Of a stretch of 64,000 bases of DNA, positions 1-9,912 are shown one piece after another. Position numbers and translations under genes: made by a program. The stretch lies in assembly GCA_033856515.1 (NCBI GenBank), contig JAWVEY010000017.1, forward strand, positions 1-64,000. Reading direction: 5' to 3'. Position 1 is the first letter of the stretch. Each line of letters begins with the position of its first letter. The notes beneath the pieces were generated by a model. It was not told where the DNA came from. It did no database searches and was given only the letters and a program-made list of their open reading frames with translations. The stretch is from JALZKA01 sp033856515 (GTDB lineage: Bacteria > Actinomycetota > Thermoleophilia > Solirubrobacterales > 70-9).

Positions 1-2146
<2,146 letters not shown>

Positions 2147-2157
2147 GTATCTAATGG

Positions 2158-2195
2158 GCACCTTTAGGTGCGAAAGCAGCAGGTGTTGTTGGGTA
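2158..2195 (-). promoter_or_regulatory. metH leader module: conserved 26-base core plus SD-sequestering hairpin
   Basis: On the minus strand the segment 2195-2170 reads TACCCAACAACAC then CTGCTGCTTTCGC. It is identical at 24 of 26 positions to 42310-42285 in front of the plsC-like gene. It runs into a perfect hairpin, GCACC-TAAA-GGTGC (2171-2158). The 3' arm of the hairpin contains the only Shine-Dalgarno-like string (AAAGGTG), 11 bases before the ATG. An upstream string CGAAAG (2218-2213 region) could pair with CTTTCG of the core. I infer that this is the expression platform of the SAM riboswitch. Confidence 0.65.
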
Positions 2196-2228
2196 TCTCT
2201 GTAGTGCGATCACGTTTGTCTTTCGTTT

Positions 2229-2322
2229 CCATCGCTCCCGGCGGTAGCACCCTGCTTCGCGGATCACCACGTTCGGGTTGCTGCGGCGTCGTCGGGCCAG
2301 GCCCCTCAGCCGCTCTCGATGG
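2229..2322 (-). ncRNA. SAM-I (S-box) riboswitch aptamer upstream of metH
   Basis: Read on the minus strand, the P1 arms CCATCG (2322-2317) and CGATGG (2234-2229) are complementary. Between them stand the hallmark S-box blocks in order: ATCGAGAGCGGCTGAGGG, CTGGCCCGACGA (kink-turn), GCAGCAACC, then GGGTGCTACCGCC and GGAGCGATGG. These match the known SAM-I consensus (AUCnAGAG, GAGGG..cUGGCCC..yGA, GCAACC, GGUGCUAa..CC). It lies 83 bases upstream of metH, so SAM binding should lower metH expression. No clear intrinsic terminator follows. Control is more likely at translation, through the start-proximal hairpin at 2158-2171. Confidence 0.93.
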
Positions 2323-2347
2323 TCCATTCAGGATACCCTTTCTTTTC

Positions 2348-3580
2348 ATGAGGAGCGGGGGCTTCGCAGGGATAGCGACGGCGGCGGTGCTTTTGTCTGC
2401 CGCTCCCAGCGCCATGGCCGAGACGTTCTGCGTCGAGAGGCCGGGGTGCGACGGCACGGATCAGCTGACACTCCAGGACGCGATCACCGCGGCCGGCTCG
2501 ACCCCGGGCATCCTGGACACGATCGAGCTCGGGCGGTCGTCCTTCGAGGAAGGCCCGTACACGGCAGCGGACGACAACCCGGTGAGGATCGTCGGCTCCG
2601 GCCGCACCCGGACGACTCTCATGCGCTCTACGGGAGCGGCGTCGCAGACGGTTCTGACACTCGACGATTCTGACTCGAGCGTCGCCGGGCTGGCGATCGA
2701 CATCGGCGACGGCAACACCAGCAAGGGGCTCTTCACGAAGGGCCTTGCGAAGGGCATCCTTGTCGAGAGCACGAGCGCATCGACAGGTCAGGTAGGGGTC
2801 CTCCTCAACGGGGGCTCGCTCAAGCGAAGCACCGTCGAGCTCGCGAACTCGGCGGACAATCTCGGGATCGGCATGGGCGGAGGAGCGAGCGTGAGCGAGG
2901 TATCAGTGACGGCGCCGCACGGAATCCAGGGCTCAGGCGAAGTGGACCGCGCCCGCGTCACCGCGGTGGAAGTCGGCATCGCGAGCACTCCACCCTCGCT
3001 CACCATCGACCAGGCAACCGTCGAAGTCACCGGCACTGGCTCGACCGCGCTCCTCGCAGGCACACTCATCGGACTGTCAGGGGAGACGATGACGGCGCGC
3101 CATGTGACGCTGATCGGCGACCCGACCGATGGTGCGACCGGCGCGGCGATCGATGCGGCGCCAAGCTTCAACAATGCCTCCAGCGTCGAGTTCGTGCTTC
3201 GAAACTCCATCATCAACGGGTTCGCAACGGACCTTTTGCGAAACGGCGACGACACGAACGGCTGCCCGCCCCTCTGCCCGACCGCCGCGAACTTCGATGT
3301 GGCATGGACCGTTTACGACCCAGCGAAGGTGTCCGAATCGGGTGGGGGCTCATTCACGTTCGGCAAGGGGAACCTGAACAAGGACCCGAAGTTCGCCAAG
3401 CCTGGCCAGGGCAACTACCACCTCAAGGCGTCGTCCAAGCTGATCGACAAGGGCCAGAAGTCCAAGCCTGCCGCCGGCGAGTCCAAGGTCGATCTCGACG
3501 GCTTGAAGCGCGTGGTGGACGGCGACGGAGACGGCAAGGCCCGGCGCGACATCGGCGCGTTCGAGCGCCAGAAGCCCTAG
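2348..3580 (+). CDS. Secreted right-handed beta-helix-like protein, unknown role
   Basis: The protein has 410 residues from ATG 2348. The frame is open further upstream, but that part is antisense to the riboswitch and looks non-coding. It starts with a signal peptide (MRSGGFAGIATAAVLLSAAP, cleavage near AMA-ETF). A CSLREAI-like motif follows in degenerate form (FCVERPGCDGTDQLTLQDAI), then many short beta-rungs. Near the C-terminus are a FKDPKFAKPGQGNYHLK-like block and a closing RDIGAFERQ motif. These features are typical of exported parallel beta-helix, pectate-lyase-like or 'choice-of-anchor' proteins. No catalytic site can be assigned. Its stop overlaps the stop of the convergent glycosyltransferase gene. 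Confidence 0.75.
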   Translation: MRSGGFAGIATAAVLLSAAPSAMAETFCVERPGCDGTDQLTLQDAITAAGSTPGILDTIELGRSSFEEGPYTAADDNPVRIVGSGRTRTTLMRSTGAASQTVLTLDDSDSSVAGLAIDIGDGNTSKGLFTKGLAKGILVESTSASTGQVGVLLNGGSLKRSTVELANSADNLGIGMGGGASVSEVSVTAPHGIQGSGEVDRARVTAVEVGIASTPPSLTIDQATVEVTGTGSTALLAGTLIGLSGETMTARHVTLIGDPTDGATGAAIDAAPSFNNASSVEFVLRNSIINGFATDLLRNGDDTNGCPPLCPTAANFDVAWTVYDPAKVSESGGGSFTFGKGNLNKDPKFAKPGQGNYHLKASSKLIDKGQKSKPAAGESKVDLDGLKRVVDGDGDGKARRDIGAFERQKP

Positions 3581-5949
3581 GTCGCCTCGGCCGCGTCGGC
3601 GGCTCGCGGCGCCAGTCGGACGGGCGCGCCCGCGAGCGCTCCGGCGCGCATGTCGGACCAGGTGACACCTTCGCGGACCAGCGCCGGCAGGCCGAGCGCC
3701 ACGGCGGTCGCGATCTCGACGGCCTGCAGGATCACGCCGTAGGCAAGCGCCTCGGCAGCGCTCACGCCGAAGCCGGTCGTGAGGACGCTCACGGTCGCGA
3801 GTTGGAAGACGCCGATGTTGGACGGGGTAGCCGGAACGACCGCGGTCACATTGACGGCAAAGAGAACGGCGGCTGCAGCGCCGATTCCAATCCCCTCCAG
3901 GCTGAGCGCGTAGAAGAGGACGAGGCAAGCGAGGAGCTGGAGCCCCCAGGCCGCGAGCTGCGTCGCTGTGGCGACGGCGCCCTTTCGCGGGTCGCGGAAG
4001 ACGGATAAGCCGCTGCGGACCTTCGAGAGAGCTTCACGCACGGCGGTCGCAATCTGCGCGCCGCGACCCGAGCCGCTTCGCCGCAGGAGCGTCGGCGCGA
4101 TCAAAACGGCAGCGATAAGGAGGAGAGGCGCGGCACTCATAAGGAAGAGCTGTTCGGTTCCCGCGGAGAACAGGTCAGTCGACGCTACGACGATCGCGCC
4201 CAAGAGCGCAAGCGCGGCGAGGTTGAGAACGGTCTGGGAGACCAGCGTGCCGAGCAGGACGGGGAACGAGCTCTTGACGCTTCCGACATGCCGGGCGAGG
4301 ACCATCGCGCGTGCCGGCTCGCCCAGGCGCGCCGGCAGCGTCGCAGACATCAGGACGCCGATCATCGTCGCCGAGGTGACGTCGCGTCGGCGAAGCGGCG
4401 CCCGTGGCAGCGCTGCCCGTGCGATCGCGAGCCACGACTCGGCGCGGAGGAGCATTGACGCGACCATCAGCGCGGTTGCCGCGAGAACCCAGTTGAGGTC
4501 GGAGCGCAGGACCGCGTCGGCGACCTCGCCGACTTCGATGCGGGTGACGGCGAGGTAGGTGAGCGTGGCGCCTATGGCTGCCGCCGCGGCGAGCCCCGCG
4601 CGGCGGGCGAGGCTGGCGCGTTCCCGGGGCGGCTCGCTCGCGAGCGGCGGGATGCGGCGGGCCGGTCGCCGTGGTGATCCGTCCGCGGGTGCGAAGCCAA
4701 GGCGCCGGGACGTGGCACCCAAGGTGGGCGGGCGCCATCGCGAGCGGCCATCCGCGTTGTGCCGAGAGGTGGAATTCCCGCACATATCGCAGGAATTCCT
4801 ACTCTCGGCGCTTTGGAAGGTGGTGATCGCGCGCTCGTAGATGCTCTCGACCCGCTCGGCGACCTCGGGCCATGCGTAGCGCTGTGCCGACTCGCGCGCC
4901 GCCTCGCCCATCGCTCGGCGGCGCTCGGGCTCGACGTGCATGCGCTGGAGCTCCTCGGCCAGACGCTGGGGGTCGCCCGGCGGCACGAGGGCGCCATTGA
5001 CGCCGTCGGTCACGACCTCGGCGTAGCCCGCGATCGCAGAGGCCACTACGGGTGTGCCCGCAGCGAACGCCTCTATGAGGATCATCCCGAAGCTCTCGCC
5101 GCGGAGCGACGGCGCGCAGAGGACGTCCGCCCTGTGGAGCCGCCGCCAGAGCTCGTCGTGCTCGACTCGCGCAGTCGCGTCGATCCGGCGCAGCGCCACC
5201 GGGTCGCTTAGATGCCTTTCGATCTCGCCGGTGGTTGCTCCGACCACCTCCAGGCGGGCGGGCACGTGCTCGGTGAGCGCTTCGAATGCGCGCAGGAGGA
5301 CAGGAAGGCCCTTGCGCTCCTCAGCCCGGCCGACGAACAGCACGCGCAGCTCCTCGGATTCGAGCTTTGGCCCGGCCGGAGGACCGTCGAGGTCCACCCC
5401 GTTCGGGATGACGTCGTACTCCCCGCCGAACCAGCGCCTGCCCGTCCACCTTGCGGCCTCGGAGACGGCGATCCGTGCGTGGAGTTGGTTGAGCTTCCGG
5501 CGGGCTCCGATCAGCGAGGCAACGTGGTTCGGCCAGGCCTTGGTCGAGTAGGAGTGAAAGGTGGCGACGATCGGAGCCGCGCGATAGGAGCAGGCGTCCC
5601 AGCCGGCGACCGGGGCGACCGGCTCGTGGACGTGGACGACGTCGGGGCGGAACTCGCCGAGGCCGCGACGCAGCGCGAACACGCCCTCGGGGAAGGTCGA
5701 GAGGTTCGAGACGGATCCGTTTGCGCCGATCCCGACCGACCTGCCCAGGCTCAGCACGTTGCCGGGCAGCGCAATGACCCGAGGTTCGGAGCGGTGAAGG
5801 GCCCTGGTGATCCGGTCTGGGGGGTCGAACGGCGCCATCACGGCCAAGTCATGGCCGCGCTCTTCGAGCGCCTCAGCGAGCGCCTCGACATGGCGGTTCA
5901 CTCCACCTGGATAGCTCCAGGAATAAGGGCTGACGATCGCGATCCGCAT
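3577..5949 (-). CDS. Fusion: PimA-like GT4 glycosyltransferase + YbhN/LPG-synthase-like flippase domain
   Basis: The frame is open from 6087, but ATG 5949 (MRIAIVSPYSWSYPGGVNRH) matches the usual N-terminus of PimA-type GT4 enzymes, giving 790 residues. Residues 1 to about 378 form the glycosyltransferase, with VHVHEPVAP, a nucleotide-sugar site and the EX7E motif in GESFGMILIEAFAAGTPV. Residues 381-397 are encoded by a 49-base repeat element (4761-4809). An Arg/Pro-rich linker follows. From about residue 446 there is a multi-TM lysylphosphatidylglycerol-synthase/flippase-like domain. I found no ATG, GTG or TTG that would clearly start the second domain separately. The likely role is glycosylation of a membrane lipid or polyprenyl acceptor together with its movement across the membrane. 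This is inferred from the families. Confidence 0.82.
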   Translation of the reverse strand: MRIAIVSPYSWSYPGGVNRHVEALAEALEERGHDLAVMAPFDPPDRITRALHRSEPRVIALPGNVLSLGRSVGIGANGSVSNLSTFPEGVFALRRGLGEFRPDVVHVHEPVAPVAGWDACSYRAAPIVATFHSYSTKAWPNHVASLIGARRKLNQLHARIAVSEAARWTGRRWFGGEYDVIPNGVDLDGPPAGPKLESEELRVLFVGRAEERKGLPVLLRAFEALTEHVPARLEVVGATTGEIERHLSDPVALRRIDATARVEHDELWRRLHRADVLCAPSLRGESFGMILIEAFAAGTPVVASAIAGYAEVVTDGVNGALVPPGDPQRLAEELQRMHVEPERRRAMGEAARESAQRYAWPEVAERVESIYERAITTFQSAESRNSCDMCGNSTSRHNADGRSRWRPPTLGATSRRLGFAPADGSPRRPARRIPPLASEPPRERASLARRAGLAAAAAIGATLTYLAVTRIEVGEVADAVLRSDLNWVLAATALMVASMLLRAESWLAIARAALPRAPLRRRDVTSATMIGVLMSATLPARLGEPARAMVLARHVGSVKSSFPVLLGTLVSQTVLNLAALALLGAIVVASTDLFSAGTEQLFLMSAAPLLLIAAVLIAPTLLRRSGSGRGAQIATAVREALSKVRSGLSVFRDPRKGAVATATQLAAWGLQLLACLVLFYALSLEGIGIGAAAAVLFAVNVTAVVPATPSNIGVFQLATVSVLTTGFGVSAAEALAYGVILQAVEIATAVALGLPALVREGVTWSDMRAGALAGAPVRLAPRAADAAEAT
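4761..4809. repeat. 49-base inverted-repeat element, copy A (inside coding sequence)
   Basis: The outer arms GCCGAGAG (4761-4768) and CTCTCGGC (4802-4809) are perfect complements. The inner arms GGAATTCC (4771-4778 and 4792-4799) also pair. A second copy of the same length is at 51726-51774, with identical or near-identical arms and a diverged loop. The element is translated in the linker of the glycosyltransferase-flippase protein. Confidence 0.85.
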
Positions 5950-5998
5950 GGCGCGCTGCGAAGGTAGCGCAGGTTCGAGTGCGGCTAGCATCGTTTCA

Positions 5999-6703
5999 GT
6001 GACCGAGCGCACTTTCGCCAAGTTCACGTTCTTGAAGCTCGACCCGGCGTGGCAGCGCCGCGACGCGGACCTTCGGGCAGCCGACAAGGCCGAGTTCCTG
6101 GCTGCATGCGAGGACTTTGGCCAGGACCGCTCCCTGCGCGCCTATTCGACGGTCGGCACGCGTGGAGACGTCGACCTGATGCTCCTCTCGCAGAGCCCGG
6201 TACTCGACGACATCCACACCTTCCACGTCGTGCTGGCCCAGTCCGGGCTCGCCAAGTGGATGACCACGCCTCACTCCTACCTTGCGATGACCAAGCCCTC
6301 GCCTTACTCGGACGCCGCGGCGCGCCCCGAGATCTGCCAGTCCGAGCGCAAGTACCTCTTCGTCTACCCGCTCGACAAGAAGCGCGAGTGGTACCAGCTG
6401 CCGCTCGAGGAGCGCCGGCGGATCATGGCCGACCACATCGCGATCGGCCGGACCTATCCGGATATCGCGATCAACACCGCCTACTCGTTCGGGATCGACG
6501 ACCAGGAGTTCGTCGTCTCGTTCGAGACCGACGAGGCGCACCGCTTCCTCGACCTGGTGCAGGAGCTGAGGGCCTCGGAATCGAGCGCGTACACGCTCCG
6601 CGACACGCCCATCTTCACCTGTGTCTCGATGTCGGTCGGGCGGGCGCTTGACGCCCTGGACGGCACCGCCGCCTCGGCCCACGCGGGCGTTTTCGGAGAC
6701 TGA
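5999..6703 (+). CDS. hemQ: Coproheme decarboxylase (chlorite dismutase family)
   Basis: The protein has 234 residues from GTG 5999. The in-frame extension back to 5948 lies over the start of the divergent gene and is not conserved-looking. It converts coproheme III to haem b by two oxidative decarboxylations, the last step of the coproporphyrin-dependent pathway of Gram-positive bacteria. Recognisable signatures are YSTVGTRGDVDLMLL, YLFVYPLDKKREWYQLP and the helix with the presumed proximal haem ligand His146 (RRIMADHIAIGR). No Shine-Dalgarno is visible. A TAGCAT -10-like box at 5986-5991 suggests a leaderless transcript. It is followed after 2 bases by a ferredoxin-NADP reductase gene. Confidence 0.93.
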   Translation: MTERTFAKFTFLKLDPAWQRRDADLRAADKAEFLAACEDFGQDRSLRAYSTVGTRGDVDLMLLSQSPVLDDIHTFHVVLAQSGLAKWMTTPHSYLAMTKPSPYSDAAARPEICQSERKYLFVYPLDKKREWYQLPLEERRRIMADHIAIGRTYPDIAINTAYSFGIDDQEFVVSFETDEAHRFLDLVQELRASESSAYTLRDTPIFTCVSMSVGRALDALDGTAASAHAGVFGD

Positions 6704-6705
6704 GA

Positions 6706-8112
6706 ATGTCACAGGTAGGTACCGCGGATAACCCGCTCCGGGTTGCGATCGTCGGCTCCGGGCCGGCCGGCTTCTATGCGGCGGAGCACCTCCTGAAGCA
6801 GGAGGAGCACTCCATCGAGGTGGACATGTTCGATCGCCTGCCGACCCCGTACGGCCTGGTTCGAGCGGGTGTCGCACCCGACCACCCGAAGATCAAGTCG
6901 GTCATTCGCGTCTATGAGAAGACCGCAGCCCGCCCGGGCTTCCGCTTCTTCGGGAACGTGCACATCGGTCGTGAGATCACCGCGCTGGAGCTCGCCGACC
7001 GCTACCACGCGGTCATCTACGCATACGGCTCAGCGACGGATCGATCGCTCGGAATCGAGGGCGAGCATTTCCAGGGAAGCCACGCGGCCACCGAGTTCGT
7101 CGCGTGGTACAACGCCCACCCGGATTTCGCCGGCCACGAGTTCGACCTCACGGCCAAGCGCGCGGTCGTGATCGGGAACGGGAACGTCGCTGCGGACGTT
7201 GCCCGCATGCTGGCGCTGACCCGTGCGGAACTCGAGGAGACTGACACCGCGGATCATGCCATCGACGCTCTCGCCGACTCGAACATCGAGGAGATCGTCG
7301 TGCTCGGCAGGCGCGGGCCGGCCCAGGCCGCTTTCACCAACCCGGAGGTGCGCGAGCTAGGCGAGATGGTCGATGCCGACATTGTCATCGACCAGGCCGA
7401 TGTCGACCTTGACGAGCTCAGCCGCGCATGGATCGAGTCCGACGATGCCGAGCCGACCAACAAGCGGAACGTCGAGATCTTCACGGACTTCGCAAGCCGC
7501 GAGCCCGAAGGCAAACGCCGGCGGATCATCCTGCGCTTCCTCGCCTCCCCCGTCGAGATCAAGGGTGACGGCAAGGTCGAGTCGATCGTCATCGGCAAGA
7601 ACGAGCTGCAGGAGGGCGATAACGGCGCAGTCCGCGCAGTCGACACGGGCGAACGCGAGGAGATCGAGTGCGGACTGGTGCTGCGGTCGATTGGCTACAA
7701 GGGCATCGGGTTGGAAGGCTTGCCGTTTGACGACTCGGGTGGCGTCATCCCGAACGAGAGCGGACGGGTCGTAGACCCTGAGACAGGCAACCAGGTCCCC
7801 GGCCAGTACGTGGTTGGCTGGATCAAGCGCGGACCCAGCGGCGTGATCGGAACGAACAAGAAGGACGCGCTCGACACCGTCACCAGCATCCTGGAGGACC
7901 TCGCCGCCGAGCGTATCCCGGAACCTGCGGATGACACTTCGCCGGAGACGATCGCGGCACTCGTCTCAGAGCGCGTGCCCGACTTCGTCTCATTTGGCGG
8001 CTGGCAGGCAATCGACCGCGCCGAGGTCGCTCGAGGCGAGCCGCTCGGCCGGCCTCGCGTGAAGTTCGCGACCGTCGAAGAGATGCTCGAAGCGGCGCGA
8101 GCCGGCACATAG
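6706..8112 (+). CDS. fprA: Ferredoxin/adrenodoxin-type NADP+ reductase (FprA-like)
   Basis: The protein has 468 residues, close to the usual 450-460 of FprA/adrenodoxin reductases. The FAD-binding Rossmann motif is at residues 14-24 (VGSGPAGFYAA). The family signature PTPYGLVRAGVAPDHPKIK is intact. The NADP-binding motif VIGNGNVAADVARML lies near residues 153-167, and the C-terminal GWIKRGPSGVIGTNK motif is present. It passes electrons between NADPH and ferredoxin. It sits 2 bases after hemQ, so the two are probably co-transcribed. Whether it serves haem metabolism specifically is inference. Confidence 0.93.
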   Translation: MSQVGTADNPLRVAIVGSGPAGFYAAEHLLKQEEHSIEVDMFDRLPTPYGLVRAGVAPDHPKIKSVIRVYEKTAARPGFRFFGNVHIGREITALELADRYHAVIYAYGSATDRSLGIEGEHFQGSHAATEFVAWYNAHPDFAGHEFDLTAKRAVVIGNGNVAADVARMLALTRAELEETDTADHAIDALADSNIEEIVVLGRRGPAQAAFTNPEVRELGEMVDADIVIDQADVDLDELSRAWIESDDAEPTNKRNVEIFTDFASREPEGKRRRIILRFLASPVEIKGDGKVESIVIGKNELQEGDNGAVRAVDTGEREEIECGLVLRSIGYKGIGLEGLPFDDSGGVIPNESGRVVDPETGNQVPGQYVVGWIKRGPSGVIGTNKKDALDTVTSILEDLAAERIPEPADDTSPETIAALVSERVPDFVSFGGWQAIDRAEVARGEPLGRPRVKFATVEEMLEAARAGT

Positions 8113-8195
8113 GCGTAGATTTCAAACCGTCGCATGCGATGTCGGGGAGGTGTACGATCGGCCGGTAATCGATGAGAGTTGGGAGGAACTCATCC

Positions 8196-9122
8196 ATGCA
8201 GGACGCCAGAAGGACTTTTCAGCCGCGTGCGATCGCGGCAGCAATCGTCGCTCTCGCTCTCGCGGTCGGCCTCGCGATGAGCTCGACCGCGCTGTCCGCG
8301 AAGGCAAAGAAATACGGATACGTCTCCTCAGCATTGATGCTCCCGGTCACCAATACGGAGGCGCGCGACTACGGCCGGGATTTCAATCGCGATGGTGCGC
8401 GCGACAACCAGCTCGGCCAGGTCTTCGCGAACCTCGCATCGCAGGGGCTGGACATGCCGGGCGCCCTGGACGCCGCCGTCGCAGACGGCGACCTGCTGAT
8501 GCTGCATTCCCTCAAGACGCCCACTTTCTCCAAGACCAAGGACGCGAGCTGGCAGGTCCTGTATGCGGACCCGGCCCCCGCGCCCGACTTCTCGGGATCA
8601 GGCTCGTTCACGATCGACGACTCGGCTCCGATCTCATCGCGCCTGCCCGCGAAGATCAAGAACAACAAGGTCTCGACCGGCGCCGGGGGGATTCCGGTTC
8701 AGCTCGACCTGGGCTCCGGACTCTTCGCCCTCGACCTGGTTGCGGCGAAGGTCTTTGCGACCTGCGACAAATCCAGCTGCTCGGCCGGCCGGATCAACGG
8801 CGGACTCAGGACGAATGAGATCGACCTCCAACTGATTCCCGCGTTCGCCGAGCTGTTTTCGGCGCTGGTGGCTCGAGACTGCCCGGGTCCCTCGCCGTCA
8901 AGCTGCGTGGCCGATTCGCAGGGCAAGACCGTGCAGAACCTGTTCGACGAGAACGACGACCTGGTCGTCTCTGCGGACGAGGTACGCGAAAACTCCTTAA
9001 TCCAAAGCCTCCTCGCACCCGATCTGGATTTGGAAAAGGCGAACGGCCAGCCCGGCCAAGACGGAGAGAATGACGCGCTGTCGTTCGGGATCGGTTTCAC
9101 GGCGGTCAAGGGGACCTTCTAG
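8196..9122 (+). CDS. Exported protein of unknown function
   Basis: The start is ATG 8196, preceded by a good Shine-Dalgarno (GGGAGGAAC, 8181-8189). That is better supported than the in-frame start 24 bases upstream. The product has 308 residues with an N-terminal signal peptide (hydrophobic IAAAIVALALAVGLAMS). The mature part is rich in small and acidic residues and contains four cysteines in CDKSSCSAGR and CPGPSPSSC contexts. A stretch FDENDDLVVSADEVRENSL resembles an EF-hand-like or dockerin-like acidic loop. I do not recognise the family. Confidence 0.72.
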   Translation: MQDARRTFQPRAIAAAIVALALAVGLAMSSTALSAKAKKYGYVSSALMLPVTNTEARDYGRDFNRDGARDNQLGQVFANLASQGLDMPGALDAAVADGDLLMLHSLKTPTFSKTKDASWQVLYADPAPAPDFSGSGSFTIDDSAPISSRLPAKIKNNKVSTGAGGIPVQLDLGSGLFALDLVAAKVFATCDKSSCSAGRINGGLRTNEIDLQLIPAFAELFSALVARDCPGPSPSSCVADSQGKTVQNLFDENDDLVVSADEVRENSLIQSLLAPDLDLEKANGQPGQDGENDALSFGIGFTAVKGTF

Positions 9123-9153
9123 ACCGCTGGTTGCGAAGCTAGAGTCAGCGCCG

Positions 9154-9384
9154 ATGGCTGACCTCGACGAGATAACCGAGATGATCCGTGCCGCCCTCCC
9201 GGGCGCCGAGGTCGAGGTGCTGGACGAGGGCGGCGGCGACCACCTGCGCGCGGTCGTCAGCTCCGCCGAGTTCAACGGCCTCAGCCGGATCGACCAGCAC
9301 CGCCTGGTGCGCGCCGCTGTCCGCTCGCGTTTCGACGACGGCACGATTCACGCGCTTTCGATTCAGACCTCCGTTCCCGGCTGA
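9154..9384 (+). CDS. BolA family protein
   Basis: The protein has 76 residues from ATG 9154, the normal length for BolA. It shows the class-II KH-like fold pattern: EMIRAALPGAEVEVLD, then DHLRAVVSSAEFNG, then RIDQHRLVRAAVRSRFDDG with the conserved HR. BolA proteins bind a [2Fe-2S] cluster jointly with monothiol CGFS glutaredoxins. Such a glutaredoxin is encoded 21 bases downstream. The pair probably acts in cytosolic Fe-S trafficking or iron sensing. Confidence 0.9.
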   Translation: MADLDEITEMIRAALPGAEVEVLDEGGGDHLRAVVSSAEFNGLSRIDQHRLVRAAVRSRFDDGTIHALSIQTSVPG

Positions 9385-9405
9385 AGCCTTCGGTACCCTC
9401 GACTC

Positions 9406-9807
9406 ATGGCTGCTGATCCAGAGCTCAAGGCGCAGGTCGAGCAGATCCTGGCCGACAACCGGGTCCTGCTCTTCATGAAGGGCACGCCCGAGGCGCCGCG
9501 GTGCGGTTTCTCGCAGCGCGTCGTCCAGGTGCTTGAGGCGCTCGAGGTCGAGTACGGCGCGATCGACGTGCTGCCCGCTCTCCAGCCGCTTCGCGAGGTG
9601 ACGCAGGAGATCTCCGACTGGCCGACCTTCCCCCAGCTCTACGCCAACGGCGAGCTGGTCGGCGGCTGCGACATCGTCGAGGAGATGCTCGACTCGGGAG
9701 AGCTCGCCCAGCTGCTCGGAGTCGAGGACACCGACGCCGACATCCCCGAGGCGGAACGCATCCTTCCCGGCGGCTCGCAGACGAGCCCGCCGATGCAGCT
9801 GGGTTAG
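9406..9807 (+). CDS. grxD: Monothiol CGFS glutaredoxin (Grx4/GrxD type)
   Basis: The protein has 133 residues. The active site CGFS is at residues 33-36, with the glutathione-binding Lys25 in FMKGTPEAPRCGFS. It also has the WPTFPQLYANGELVGGCDI motif that is diagnostic of Grx4/GrxD. These proteins carry a bridging [2Fe-2S] cluster with BolA partners and hand it to acceptors. Here the BolA gene is directly upstream and an ErpA-type carrier lies 3 kb away on the other strand. The C-terminal 20 residues extend beyond the usual domain. Confidence 0.94.
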   Translation: MAADPELKAQVEQILADNRVLLFMKGTPEAPRCGFSQRVVQVLEALEVEYGAIDVLPALQPLREVTQEISDWPTFPQLYANGELVGGCDIVEEMLDSGELAQLLGVEDTDADIPEAERILPGGSQTSPPMQLG

Positions 9808-9822
9808 CTCACTGCGCTGCCC

Positions 9823-9871
9823 GAGGGACAGGATGAATCCTGTCCCTCCGAGGCGGGCTATGCCCGCCTCG
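9823..9871 (+). terminator. Two tandem strong hairpins after the BolA-Grx operon
   Basis: GAGGGACAGGAT (9823-9834) pairs with ATCCTGTCCCTC (9837-9848). Directly after it CGAGGCGGGC (9849-9858) pairs with GCCCGCCTCG (9862-9871) around TAT. There is no T-tract. The position 3' of grxD suggests a terminator or mRNA-stabilising structure, as is common in high-GC actinobacteria. Confidence 0.6.
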
Positions 9872-9912
9872 CGCGCGAATCTGCACGGCACGCGGATATC
9901 GTCCCGCGCCCG

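Noticed and set aside
2168..2347. N-terminal extension of the secreted beta-helix protein
   Set aside because: It is antisense to the SAM riboswitch and precedes a complete signal peptide starting at 2348.
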